DNA from: Taudactylus pleione
Taxonomy: Eukaryota; Chordata; Amphibia; Anura; Myobatrachidae
Reading direction: 5' to 3'
Assembly: GCA_031769625.1 (NCBI GenBank)
Contig: JAUIMM010000519.1
Coordinates: forward strand, 7,515,501 to 7,579,500
DNA length: 64,000 nt
This document shows positions 54,129 through 64,000 of the stretch, piece by piece (the stretch's first letter is position 1; each line of letters begins with the position of its first letter). Position numbers and translations under genes: made by a program. Below the pieces are notes generated by a model. That model ran no database searches and had not been told where the DNA came from. It saw nothing but the letters and a program-made list of their open reading frames with translations.

Positions 54129-55768
54129 TCACGCGGGAGCTATCAACAGGAGCGTCCCTCCTTCCTGTTTGAATTTCCGGATTACCCGTGGAAGAAGGGA
54201 GACCGGAGGTAACAGGTATGCGAACCTGAACGTCCACCGGACGGACAGAGCATCCACCAGAGACGCCCCTTCGTCTCTTGTGCGAGACCCGTACACCGGC
54301 AACTTGTTGTGCCGGGACGCCATGAGGTCGATTTCTGGAAGACCCCACCTGTCCACCAGTAGTTGAAAAACGTCCGGGTGCAGGGACCATTCCCCTGGAT
54401 GAACGTCCTGGCGACTTAGAAAGTCTGCCTCCCAATTTAGCACTCCCGGGATGAAGACCGCTGATATGGCCGGAAGATTGCGCTCCGCCCAAACCAGGAT
54501 CCGAGAGACCTCTACGAGAGCCGCCCGACTGCGAGTTCCTCCTTGCCTGTTTATGTAGGCCACGGTGGTAGCATTGTCCGACTGGACCTGCACCGGGTGA
54601 CCCTGGAGAAACCGCTGTGCCTGCAGGAGAGCATTGAAGACCGCACGGAGTTCCAAGATATTTATTGGAAGCTCCGCTTCTGTCGGTGTCCACCTGCCCT
54701 GGAACAAGTGTGGACCCGAAACTGCTCCCCAGCCCCGAAGACTGGCGTCCGTTGTCAACAGGACCCAATTTGGAACCCAGAACGGACGTCCCTTGTTGAG
54801 GTGGGTCGTCTTTAACCACCACGCAAGGGACAGGCGAACCTCCGGGGTGAGCACAATCGTCTGGAATTCAGAGACTGAGGCAGCCCGTTCCACTTGGACA
54901 GGATCAGGTGCTGCAGAGGTCTGGAGTGAAACTGGGCGTATTCCACCATGTCGAACACCGACACCATGGAGCCCAGTAACCTCATCGCCGAGTGTAAGGA
55001 CACCCGGCGGCTGTGCAGACAACTGCGCACCCTTGACTGTAAAGCAGAGATCTTGTCCTCCGTCACGAAGATCCTTTGCTGTCCCGAGTCCAATAAGGCT
55101 CCAAGATGCAGAATCCTCCGAGACGGGATTAGAGTGGACTTCTGCCAGTTGATTAGCCAGCCGTGCCGTTGCAGCAGTGCAATGGTCAGGTCCAAGTGGT
55201 GTAACAGGAGCTCTGGAGATCCTGCCACCAATAACAGGTCGTCCAAGTACGGCAACATGCGGACTCCTTGCAGCCGCAGAGAAGCCGCCATGACCGCCAT
55301 AGCGTCCTGTATGTCCAATGACACCATGTAGTCCCCAGGTTCCAGCGCCAGAATGATGGACCGTAGGGTCTCCATCCGAAACTTCGGGACCCGCAAAGAC
55401 TTGTTGAGTGCTTTGAGGTTGAGAATCGGACGATATGACCCATTGGGTTTCTGTACCAAAAATAGATTTGAATAGAAACCCTGGCCCCTCTGGGAGAATG
55501 GAACAGGCACTATAACTCCAGCCTGGAGCATAGTGTGCAATACCTTCCGCAGCTCCGTAGCCTTGTTCCGGTCTGATGGTAGACCCGTGGTGAAGAATCG
55601 AGCCGGGGGTCTGTGCCGGAAGGAGAGGGCGTACCCGTGAGAGACCACCTCCAGAACCCAAGTGTCTGTCGTAGTGAACGACCAACACCGGGAGAACTGC
55701 AGCAGGCGGCCTCCCACCCTGGGATCCCCCAAGGGGAGACCCGGACCGTCAGGCCGCAGGCTTGTCAT
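54129..55768 (-). pseudogene. Reverse transcriptase–RNase H (pol) of DIRS copy 3
   Basis: From MTSLRPDGPGLPLG (55768). The RT has LHTMLQAGVIVPVPF, LVQKPNGSYRPILNLKALN, VSLDIQDA and the catalytic LPYLDDLLLVAG. However, 126 bp (42 codons, in frame) between VSLDIQDA and MAVMAASLRLQG are missing, including the conserved FGLATAPRVF block. A one-base loss near 54862 then shifts the frame. The second part carries RNase H (TTDASLRGWGAV, NILELRAVFNAL, QSDNATTVAYINRQGG) and the pol tail (GLPEIDLMASRHN; FAYLLPPVSLL). Not functional as it stands. Confidence 0.9.
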
Positions 55769-55834
55769 CTGGCTTGGGGGCCGAACGTCTGGTACTCCAT
55801 GCCTGTTTCCGGGGCTTGACCGATTTCTTAGGGC

Positions 55835-57209
55835 CAGCCTGTCGAGGAAACGACTGTGGTTTGGGCCTGCCCTGGGCCCTAGATGACCGAAAGGACGATG
55901 GTCCAGAACCAGAAGGAGCAGCGGCCGACGGGAGACAAGCAGATTTGGCTGCCGCCAGCATGGCCACAATCTTATCCAGATCCGGACCGAAGAGAACTTC
56001 TCCGGTAAACGGCAACGCTTCCAGACCTTTCTTGGATCTGCGTCCGCCTTCCAGGATCGCAGCCACAAGGTGCGACGAGCAGCTACCGCTGCTGAAGAAA
56101 TTCTAGACACCAGAGTACTAATGTCTAGAGCCGCCTCGTTGATGTAGGTGGCCGAATCACGGAGATTGCCAATCAACTCCGCCTGTTCGGCCGGACAGTC
56201 GGATTCAAAAGAAGCCTCTAATGAATCCGCCCAGCGCTCCATCGCTCTGGCAACCCAGCAAATGTCCATAGCCGGCCGTGCTGCCCCCCCCTGCAAGGGA
56301 ATAAGCGGACTTCAGGCAGATTTCTACCTTGCGGTCCGTAGCATCCTTAAGGGAGGACATGGATGGCATCGGCAATGTGGCACTACGGACAAGACGGGTC
56401 ACGTGAGAATCCACCTGTGGAGGGGATTCACACTTAGCAAAATAATTATCCGCGAACGGATAAGCCACCGCCAGGCGTCTCTGCGGCTGGTATCTTTTGC
56501 CAGGTTGTTTCCACGCCTCCTCTAAATGGTCCACCAACTGACCCGAAAGAGGAAAGACTGTGGCATCGCCCTTCACATCTTTGAAAAAGGCATACTTAGA
56601 TTTAGCCGCTGGGGGAACTTCGTCCTCAATCACCAAGGCTGTGCGGACCGCCCGAATAAGTCCAGGAATATATACTTTGGACTTAGCATCAGCGTCCTTA
56701 GTATGGAAAGGTTCCTGATCGTAAGGATCCAGAATCTCCCCATCATCAGACGTCCCTTCGTCATCCTCATAAGGAGCGGACAGAGACGCCACCGGCCTTT
56801 TATGAGACCGCATCACAGACTCCCCTTGCAACACATCCGACAAGTGCTGTACAGAACTCGTCAGGGAGTTAACCCACGCTGGCTCCTGAGAACCCGGGAG
56901 CGGGGAAATAGGGAGACTGTGGGGTACCACCAATTGTCGTGGGAACCCCTGCATGGGTGACGACACCACAGACTGCTGGGACAAACCCATCGGAGTAAAC
57001 GCGGGCTGCGGAGCTAACTGGCCCACTAAAGCTGTTAACGCCTGAGCGAAACAAGCCCAGGGCGGCTCCTGTACCGGTGCTGTAACCGTAATAGGCCGCG
57101 CCATGGACAAACACTGCCGGCAAAGGCCCTCCGCGCTACCCTCCCCCTCCGCTAACGGTACTTTGCACGTGGTACACTGTAGCCGGAGGGGAAAATCACT
57201 TTCAGACAT
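55835..57209 (-). pseudogene. Gag-like ORF of DIRS copy 3, frameshifted
   Basis: Begins MSESDFPLRLQCTTC with the CX2C–X14–CX2C zinc motif and follows copy 1 gag closely through AAKSKYAFFKDVKGDATVF. An extra C in the C-run at 56284–56291 shifts the frame after YSLAGG, and a one-base loss near 56035 shifts it again after WKADAD. The parts are otherwise nearly identical to copy 1. Confidence 0.88.
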
Positions 57210-58136
57210 GATGGCACCACGTATGTGACCTCTCTCACCAATTAAGTATTAAATAGGCGAGAGACCACCCTGCAGCACCGCACCGCAAGGGCTTTAGCAG
57301 AAAGAACAGGGACAGTAATAAAGCTGACAGTTTAGAGAAGAAAAGTTACAGGCAGCGCTAGCACAGTCACATACAATGCAGAGAAATAACAATTCCTGCA
57401 CTAACAGCGCTGATCACTCAACTACACAGACACAGGGCCTGGTAGGACACAGCGCTGCATACACAGACCTGAGCCACAGCGGAGGAGAGGTATGCGGGGG
57501 GACCCAGACCACGATGCTTCCTTCCAGACTTCCAGCAGCGTTCACCATGCGTTGCAGAGAAGATGGCCGCCGAGGAGCAGAGAGAAGCTGGCCTGGGGGA
57601 GGAGCGCTGACCCAGGACCAGTCAGCACAGTGCAGAGAGGGCTGTGTGCAGCGGGGGAGGCGCCGGCTGTGAGACAGGGAAGGCGCGCTCCCCTGGCATG
57701 CATTTAACCCCTGGGACGCCGCAGCGCTACCGCTCTGCTGCGGTCCGCTGTCCCAGGGGGTAGTGGAAGCGCAGGTTGGTCGCCTGGCTCCACGCTGCAG
57801 CCAGTCCCCAGGGAGCCCCCTGCCTGGGGACTTAGGACCATGTGATCAGCGGGGACCCACCGCGGGACCCCGCTGCTTACCTCTGTCCCCCTTGAATCCG
57901 GCCATGGTCCGGAGCATCTGGGGTCACCGCTAGCTGTGACCCCAGACGCCCACCAGCATCCCCGGATCAGTACCGGCGTTCTGGTACCGGCGGGGTGTAG
58001 GGAAGACAGCATGGACGTCAGGACTGACTGTCCATGCTGTTCATCCAGATGTGCAGCCACAGCTGCATGAAGAAAAAGCTTCAGGGGCTCTTCTAGCCCC
58101 CACTCCAACAGGTGCACCCGACTCCGGCCGGGCAAC

Positions 58137-58293
58137 AAACTAAACTGAGGTGCCTTGGCCCGGGGGCGGGGTATAGGAGGGGGACCTAGTGCATCCTGGG
58201 AGGCTGAAAGCTTAACTCTTTGGTGCCCTGCGACTGACGTCACACCTATACCCAAGGTATCCTGTGGATACCCTATGGACCCTGAAGTAGAAA
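58137..58293. repeat. Right terminal repeat of DIRS copy 3
   Basis: Inverse complement of 52530–52680; ends 'ccctgaagtagaaa'. Confidence 0.9.
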
Positions 58294-58454
58294 AGAGAGT
58301 TTCATTTAATGTAGAGTAGCATAGGCCCGGCACTCAGAATCCAAACATAACGTCGGTGCCCTCCGCGTAGATATCAAACATAGTCACAAAAGGAGCAGCG
58401 GCACTCGTCAGAAGAAACACAATTAAAGTAGGGTTAAATAAACCTCTAATTTCA

Positions 58455-58491
58455 CTTCAACGTTTCAATCATGAAGATTTTCATCAGGAAG
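58455..58491 (-). ncRNA. Hammerhead-ribozyme-like core (conserved)
   Basis: On the minus strand: CTTC, then CTGATGA (58487–58481), a stem-II helix AATC/GATT around TTCAT, then GAAAC (58466–58462), a very short stem-III region GTT, then GAAG closing with CTTC. All conserved core bases are present. Stem III is almost absent, as reported for Penelope-associated hammerheads. Confidence 0.55.
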
Positions 58492-58680
58492 AGTTTAATT
58501 TAATACATTTAAAATTACACACTTGTTAAAATCCACTTTGTTCTGTATTCTAAGCAGGCAGTAAATTGATGGATCACTACATACCTTCTTTTATAAAAGA
58601 ACTGGTTGTTCCAGTTGATAGACAGATGGTAAGTAGTGTTCCCTTCTGACTGGAAAGCAGGACACCTGTTAACTGACTGT

Positions 58681-58719
58681 CACCAATGCGTTTTGGCTTC
58701 TTGAGCCTTTGTCAAGGTG
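58681..58719 (-). ncRNA. Hammerhead-ribozyme-like core (decayed)
   Basis: On the minus strand: CACC, TTGACAA in place of CTGACGA, stem II GGCT/AGCC with loop CAAGA, AAAAC in place of GAAAC, GCATT, then GGTG pairing with CACC. The differences are consistent with CpG decay. Presumed inactive. Confidence 0.5.
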
Positions 58720-58761
58720 TATTGGTCGGTGAACAGGTGAGTGATTAAATACCTAAAATCC

Positions 58762-58877
58762 AGGTGATAAAAATTACGGATTCCCGGTATTCTTAGCGGC
58801 GATGGAAGTCTGGAGATTTCCGGCAGTTGGAACGCATCCCGCTCTGCTTCCACTGGTTACCGGTAATTTTTATCTCC
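58762..58877. repeat. Short inverted-repeat element
   Basis: 'ggtgataaaaattac' pairs with 'ggtaatttttatctcc'. About 115 bp, non-coding. Confidence 0.55.
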
Positions 58878-59051
58878 AATTTAATTAATTGGCAGTTGCT
58901 TTTACCATAGGTTTATGTAATAAGAAATATATCAGAATACTCAAAATCTTTATCTTTGCATATTTACCAAATACATCGAATGCTTCAGAGATGCTTGTGC
59001 TTTGAAAGACTTAACAGAATACGAGTACACAAATAAGCCTTATTGACCTAC

Positions 59052-59192
59052 CTTCCTCCCTCTTCACTGGTATCCAGGCAGCCTATGATATAAATAAGCT
59101 GCTGCCCTATGAATGCTTTAGTCATCAGGTCTTCAATTTTAGTCATGTCAGCTTTCTCTTCTTCCGTGAGAACAGGAAGAGTTCGTAGATAA
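59052..59192 (-). CDS. NCAPG: NCAPG coding exon 2 of 12 in window
   Basis: Minus-strand exon of 141 bp (phase 2 in, phase 2 out), with acceptor 'acctttgtag' at 59193 and donor 'gtaggtc' at 59051. It encodes SYLRTLPVLTEEEKADMTK, EDLMTKAFIGQQLIYIIG and CLDTSEEGGR, matching CAP-G (…LMTKEFIGQQLILII…LDTSEEGGR). Part of the central HEAT repeats. Confidence 0.96.
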
Positions 59193-59521
59193 CTACAAAG
59201 GTAACAGGTTTTCTTATTAAATACACACTTAAACAGAGAAAATTTACAGCATTAATCCAATATCGTTAACTGTATTTATGCGATTCAAATATCACAATGG
59301 TTCTTTAAACAGGAGTCACCTGTAAGTACGGAAAGGGTTAATTCACCCAAAACAAAATATGAATTATTGGGCAGAAGGTATAACCATTCCCAAAGCTTAG
59401 TTGTCTTGTGTCCATACATATATGTATGTGTGTATATTTCATATACTCATACACACACCTAGATATACACACACCTCTCTATCACAGGGATTTATTGTCA
59501 TAATGGAATCCACACACTAAA
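59193..59521 (-). other. NCAPG intron, nothing recognised
   Basis: AT-rich with a short (TATG/CA)n stretch at about 59415–59470. Confidence 0.5.
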
Positions 59522-59875
59522 GGAGCGTACGCACTAGACGATATGCTCCCTGAGCGATATAGTCTAGTGTGTCCCCGGCAGGGTGTGCTCAATGTCGTTC
59601 ATGACATTAAGCACACCCGCTGATGAACGATATAATTAACGATATCGTTCAGCGCCGGGCTCTCTCCCCCATTTCCCTAACATGCAGCAACCTGACAATA
59701 TCGTCAGGTTGGCCTGCATGTTTACCCGATGAACGATAATGACGAACGACCCGCGGGAACATGCATCGTCATTATCATTCATCGTTTTGGTGTTACAAAT
59801 GGACGATAAAGTGGACGACTGAACGATAACGATATCGTTCAGTCGTCCACTTTAATCGCCCAGTGTGTACGCACC
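59522..59875. mobile_element. MITE-like element, 'gcgtacgcac' ends
   Basis: 'ggagcgtacgcactagacgat' at the left is mirrored by 'cagtgtgtacgcacc' at the right, with 'taaa' and 'ttaa' outside. It contains a near-perfect palindrome at about 59811–59851 ('gtggacgactgaacga' / 'tcgttcagtcgtccac'). Same family as 47420–47773. Confidence 0.75.
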
Positions 59876-60904
59876 TTAAGTCTTGCATGAGCCCAGTGAT
59901 TATCTCAACAATTGAATATACTGCACGTTTTCTGTTTTCCTTATACATGTTACCTTATTGATTCTTTTTCCGTTTTCCTTTATAGGTTACCTTAGAAGAA
60001 CCAACTCTTGAACGTGGCCTAAATGATTAAGGACCCACAGACCTTCAGTGGGATTCAGGCAGGGTTTTTCTATTTACCTTCCTAGTTGTTTTCTTTGAAG
60101 TGTGGTCACAAGAGAAACTTCTTCTAATGTTGGGCTAAATTACATCTTTTAGTGTGAAAAATTATTTATGTAGATTCAAAAATTGTTGCTTTAACACAAC
60201 TGTGATTACTAAATTAATAAAATGCTGTCCAAGAATAATAGCAAGCTCCCATTACAGAATACTGTAGGTTCTAGCTATTGTTTAAGAGAGGGATACCCAG
60301 TAGTTCCCAAACTGGGTGATGAGTCACCCCAGGGTGCTGCAAGGCACTTGCAGGGGTGCCATGGGTTGGTAGTCTAGTCCTAAATCAAACAATTTATGGT
60401 CCGTGAGATAGGCAAAACCACTGCTAGTGGCGGAAGTGCAACCGCGTGAACCACTACATAACTGAACCTAATATGACGGGTAAGCACTATTTACTGTCAT
60501 TTTTGCCGATTTTCTCAAGAAAAAAATGTATGACTGTGAAAAAAAAAAAATGCTGAGACTCTAGGGCACCATGATTCCAAAAAGTGTGTGAACCACATCA
60601 GCCAAACATGCCCCAATAAACATTTCTCTCACATATTGCTGACCTTGGGGGTATGCTGGTGTTCGCATGGAAATCGGATCATAAGAATGATAGATATACA
60701 GTTCCAAATGAAACCTTGCATTCTCTACTGTATTACATCTAATCATGAAGAGGTGTGTTTGGAAGTTGCTACGGAAAGTTATTGGCAAATTCACTGTAAA
60801 TAAATAGTATGTCTGTCCCTGTATCACAGACGTAAATGGGAGAAAAATGTGGGAATTCACATGAGCAGGGGGTGCCCGTACAGGGAGGTATCTGGGGGGC
60901 AAAA
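59876..60904 (-). other. NCAPG intron with degenerate repeats
   Basis: 60297–60370 ('cagtagttcccaaactg…caccccagggtgc') resembles one end of a hAT-like repeat. No exon seen. Confidence 0.45.
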
Positions 60905-61460
60905 TCCTGTTTCAAGGTTCACCAAATTAATTTGTATGTCCTCCATAGAGTCTACTATACTCCGGAGGGTCTCTACAATATGGGTCTTGGTTATAATTCT
61001 AGACTCACTAAATGCGGTGCTGAGGGATGCACTTTGTCACTTGTGCGATTGTGAGGTGTGGCCAATTTCTGGGACAGGTCTGGAGCTGTATGTGTGGCAC
61101 TAAACCTGCTAGGGATTTTAAGATGTGTCTTTTTGGTGTAACATGAAGAAATCTTCTCATCTCGAATGTATTAATAGGAGCTTATTCTGTTGATTCTAGC
61201 CAAGGTCATAACTGGCAGACAACGGATAGCAGTGAAACCATCTGAGTTGATTCAATGGAAGCATTTAGTTAATTAAACTATTATTCATGAGCTCTTCCTT
61301 TATACTAGCCCTGGAATGCTACCTAAATTCCATAAAAAAAATTAACGCCATTGGGTAATTCCAGATTTGCTCATATTACTGCTGATGAGTTGGGCGAGGA
61401 GGGCCTGGGCTGACCGGTCACTTTCGGGTTCTCTGCAGTACCCTCTGTTGCGGACAGTGT
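60905..61460 (+). mobile_element. Degenerate L1 ORF2 C-terminal fragment
   Basis: Frames read HQINLYVLHRVYYTPEGLYN and KCGAEGCTLS, with CDCEVW in the shifted frame. These match the region before and around the C-terminal zinc motif of L1 ORF2 (compare IRFQQIQLFILHRTYLTP at about 8075). Stops and frameshifts are frequent, and no target duplication was found. Confidence 0.65.
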
Positions 61461-62848
61461 AGATCATAGTTTCTCTATATGTTTCAATATTAGTTCATAT
61501 GTTATATACCTGCAGTTACAATTTTTTTTTTTAAACACTGTGTTCTCTCCAGGAAAAATTTCAAACCGGGTGGCATTAAAAAGTAGCTGGGTGGGGGCCT
61601 TCGCAATAATAAAATGTTTTAAACTCTGACCTTATAATGATTTAAACTTGAAATTACATTTTATATATTAATGCTCTTCTTTTTATTAGAGGCCCAGTCG
61701 CCTGATTATGAAAAAGCTGCAAAGTCTGTAGGATCTGGTCCTTTTTATACAGCTCCCAGATACTGTCCCCACTTGCAGGCTCCCAAAGTGCCGGGTGGTG
61801 CACCCGCAAAAAACAGCCTGGGGAGAACACTGGCTCTCATCTTTTGGAAACGGAGCTGGGACTGACAGTCCTTTGTATGGGTGGGGACTGAAATTATCTT
61901 TGCGGGGATGTAGCTCCCGCATTAAGTGCCCAGAGTTATACAAGTGCCTGTCTGGTAAACCCGCAACAACAGATTTCTGCTCGCACACTTATGAGGTAGA
62001 AGCAGAAATCCATGCTAAATTAGTGCTGTGGGGCTAGTCGCGGTGTTACCACGTTCGGTGACAGCATTACGCCTGACACTTAAGCCAGGAGGATGCAGTT
62101 TACCGTGACTAAGCCCCAGGCATTATTTGTGGTAAAGTTAATCTCCCAGGTTAAGGGCCGGGAGCTATGCAGTCAATTGAATAGCTTCAGGCTACATTCT
62201 TACGAAGTGAACTGAATTCCCCTATGATATGTTAAATAAGACAAAAACAGAACAAAAACATATCTATTTATTTTAATTAAGAATATATTTATTAAGTTTG
62301 CCCAAAATCTTCCAGCAATAGGTGAAGCTCCTTGCACAGCAAACTTGTACAGAAAATAAAAAGAAACTGATACAAAATCATCAATGATCATTTCTTCTTT
62401 AAGACATAAGCTTGCACAATGAGCCCCAGTATATAAAAGAGGAACAATTTTGATTGGGAGCATAACTTACTCAATCCTCCACCTGTGGTTCAAGACTAGG
62501 AAAATGCATTTGGGCTAATTAATATCTTTAAATTACAAGGCGATACTAGGAAGAAGAAACATGGTCCCTCCCAGTGATAGGTTGTGGCCAAGTGGATGTT
62601 TAATTTAACTCCTGGCCCTGTACCTTTCCACTAGTCAAGGGCCATTTCAATTAACGCATTTAATAATGTGCATTCCACCAAGGAAACCCATAAGGGCAAA
62701 CAATGTGAAATTAGCAAATGCCAATAGCTAAAGTGATCATCCTTTAAGAACGCTGCTACTACTGCGATAGAGTGACTGGTCCTTAATGTATTGGAATTGA
62801 ATTGCTGATGGTAAGGGGCAAGTGGATGTAAGTCTCATGCCTTTATAG
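61461..62848 (-). other. NCAPG intron, unassigned
   Basis: Includes a T-run (about 61523–61533) and scattered repeat-like sequence (61880–62215) resembling 49930–50155. No exon recognised. Confidence 0.45.
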
Positions 62849-63005
62849 CAGTGGTTCTCAATCTCAACCATCAAGTTTTCCCAACAGGTCATGTATTAAG
62901 GATTCTATCTGTGGAGACAGGTGGGGTCATTACTGATCCAGCAAAATAGATGAACTCATCTGTGACCTGTTGGTGGTACTCGAGGACTGAAGTAGAGAAA
63001 CACGG
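62849..63005. mobile_element. hAT-like MITE
   Basis: Ends 'cagtggttctcaa' and 'tagagaaacacgg' are imperfect inverted repeats. Flanks 'ctttatag' (62841–62848) and 'ctttatat' (63006–63013) match at 7 of 8 positions, fitting an 8-bp hAT target duplication. Confidence 0.75.
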
Positions 63006-63013
63006 CTTTATAT

Positions 63014-63637
63014 CATGAAGGCCAGGTACATAACCACACTCTGGGTGCTGTTCTCACCTGACTTACACCTTTTGACCAGTGGTTAAGTATTGGGGATGGG
63101 ATGTAGTCACAATCCTGGCAAATGGGATGCCCGCACTTAAGAATACAGACGCTGGTAGTGGGGGGACAGGGAGGGGTTAGGCACTAGGGGGAGGGTTCGG
63201 TACTAGGCAAGGAGGGTTAGGCACTAGGGTGGGGGGGTGGTTGTTAGATTCGGGGAAGGAGGGTTAGGGGTTGAATACCTACCAACTGGTATCCTAACCC
63301 TGGTCGGGATTTTGACCGCCGGGTTCACTTACCCAACCCATTGGGGGCATAGCTCCTGAGATTATAGAATATTTCGTTGGGCTGGAAAATGCATTAAGAA
63401 CAAATATATCCATTAATTTATCAAGCTTCAGATTGCCTTCTCCTCAGGATTAAGATGCATTAGAAGCAGCAGGTGACAAAACTTCAGCTGCTAAAGGAAA
63501 TTCATGTCTCAGCCTACAGAAGCTTACATTCGCTGGACTATCACATAACACAGTCGGCAGAATACTTTCAACCTTTACATGAGAAAAACTTTATTGAGAG
63601 AGTTGTTTAAAAATAGGTTATTTTGACAAAATCTTAC
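63014..63637 (-). other. NCAPG intron with 'ggttaggcac' repeat
   Basis: 63140–63300 holds several 'gggttaggcactagggggagg' units related to 3895–4175. The rest is unassigned. Confidence 0.5.
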
Positions 63638-63787
63638 CTCAACAGATACTCCACATACACAGCTGGCTCTGGTAAAATCTGCTCTAGGGCAGACTCCGCC
63701 TCATCGCCCTTTGACTTTAAGTATTCACACAGCGTTTTCCAATACAAAACATTTTCTGGGCTCAATGTTTCCAGGGGGATCAGTTTC
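63638..63787 (-). CDS. NCAPG: NCAPG coding exon 1 of 12 in window (most 5')
   Basis: NCAPG encodes CAP-G, the HEAT-repeat subunit of condensin I. It binds the kleisin CAP-H and DNA and is needed for mitotic chromosome compaction. This minus-strand exon (150 bp, phase 2 in and out) has acceptor 'cactctcag' at 63788 and donor 'gtaagatt' at 63637. It encodes KLIPLETLSPENVLYWKTL, CEYLKSKGDEAES and LEQILPEPAVYVEYLL, near-identical to human CAP-G (LLPLENLTPENALYW…CEYLKSKGDEGEE…LEQILPEP). The N-terminal exons lie beyond 64000. Together the 12 exons give 1,850 nt without a stop. Confidence 0.96.
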
Positions 63788-64000
63788 CTGAGAGTGAAGA
63801 GATAGAATGCATCTTAATAGCAACATAATTTTTGCAATTCGTCATTCATTATAGCGCTTCCAATAAGTATACACACTTGGGTAATATACTGTACTCCACT
63901 TGTAGGGCATCTAACATAGGATGTCCTACAAACAGCTACAATCTGAAATTCCACAATAAAAAAATAAAAAAACGCACTTGCCCTCGGTATATGTACATAA
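63788..64000 (-). other. NCAPG intron at window edge
   Basis: Intronic sequence upstream of the first visible exon. Nothing recognised. Confidence 0.5.

Larger units (their letters stand above)
52491..58293 (-). mobile_element. DIRS copy 3 (young, 126-bp deletion in RT, intact recombinase)
   Basis: 5.80 kb, same orientation and layout as copies 1 and 2: right terminal repeat about 58137–58293, leader, gag from 57209, pol, recombinase 53979–52957, internal complementary region 52825–52936, left terminal repeat 52530–52680 and outer extension from 52491. It differs from copy 1 at scattered sites and lacks copy 1's two deletions, but has its own: the bases equivalent to 29825–29950 of copy 1 are missing. 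No target duplication flanks it. Confidence 0.95.
58300..58760 (-). mobile_element. Penelope-like element remnant (probable)
   Basis: Carries two hammerhead-like cores on the minus strand (58719–58681 and 58491–58455), spaced about 230 bp apart as in tandem Penelope-like terminal repeats. No reverse transcriptase or GIY-YIG endonuclease frame is present. Identification rests on the ribozyme-like cores only. Confidence 0.5.

Noticed and set aside
63140..63300. Interstitial telomeric repeat
   Set aside because: Units are 'gggttaggcac…' of irregular length, not (TTAGGG)n.

Overview
The window is vertebrate nuclear DNA, most likely from an amphibian and probably a frog. The evidence is one host gene split into short exons with GT–AG introns, introns packed with retrotransposons (L1-type LINEs, DIRS-type tyrosine-recombinase elements, a Penelope-like remnant) and dozens of short inverted-repeat elements of kinds I associate with frog genomes. 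The species cannot be named from the sequence. There is no bacterial-style gene organisation, no CRISPR array, and no tRNA or rRNA gene that I could recognise.

Host gene. Twelve coding exons on the minus strand (63787 down to 1026) encode 1,850 nt of uninterrupted reading frame matching the middle and C-terminal half of condensin I subunit CAP-G (NCAPG). All splice phases are compatible. The 5' exons lie beyond position 64000 and the last C-terminal exon(s) lie before position 1. The largest intron, 6776–33777, is about 27 kb.

Layout from left to right. 1–474 is the end of a divergent DIRS element with a tandemly duplicated terminal repeat. 1026–6775 holds six NCAPG exons, short inverted-repeat elements and a 5'-truncated L1 fragment (4423–5287). 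7225–13540 is a full-length but decayed minus-strand L1 with a 15-bp target duplication. 14576–21873 is a nearly intact plus-strand L1 with a 17-bp target duplication and a single obvious frameshift in ORF2. 22788–33114 is an old, RT-less DIRS element, itself interrupted by two smaller insertions and by a younger DIRS copy (27160–32910). 33778–35678 holds two exons. 36045–37090 is an unidentified insertion between 13-bp direct repeats. 37489–39793 is an internally deleted L1 derivative. 40295–45259 is a second young DIRS copy with a 964-bp deletion. 46243–47266 is a TA-flanked palindromic element carrying a minisatellite. 48977–52105 holds two exons and a nested hAT-like element. 52491–58293 is a third young DIRS copy with an intact tyrosine recombinase frame. 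58455–58719 holds two hammerhead-ribozyme-like cores typical of Penelope-like elements. 59052–63787 holds the last two exons in the window.

How the parts relate. NCAPG is the only cellular gene recognised; everything else is intronic repeat DNA. The three young DIRS copies are very similar, all lie in the sense orientation of NCAPG, and each is broken in a different place. Adding back the visible deletions gives about 5.93–5.94 kb for each copy. All three show the DIRS-1 layout: inverted terminal repeats, plus an internal complementary region that carries the complement of both element ends side by side.
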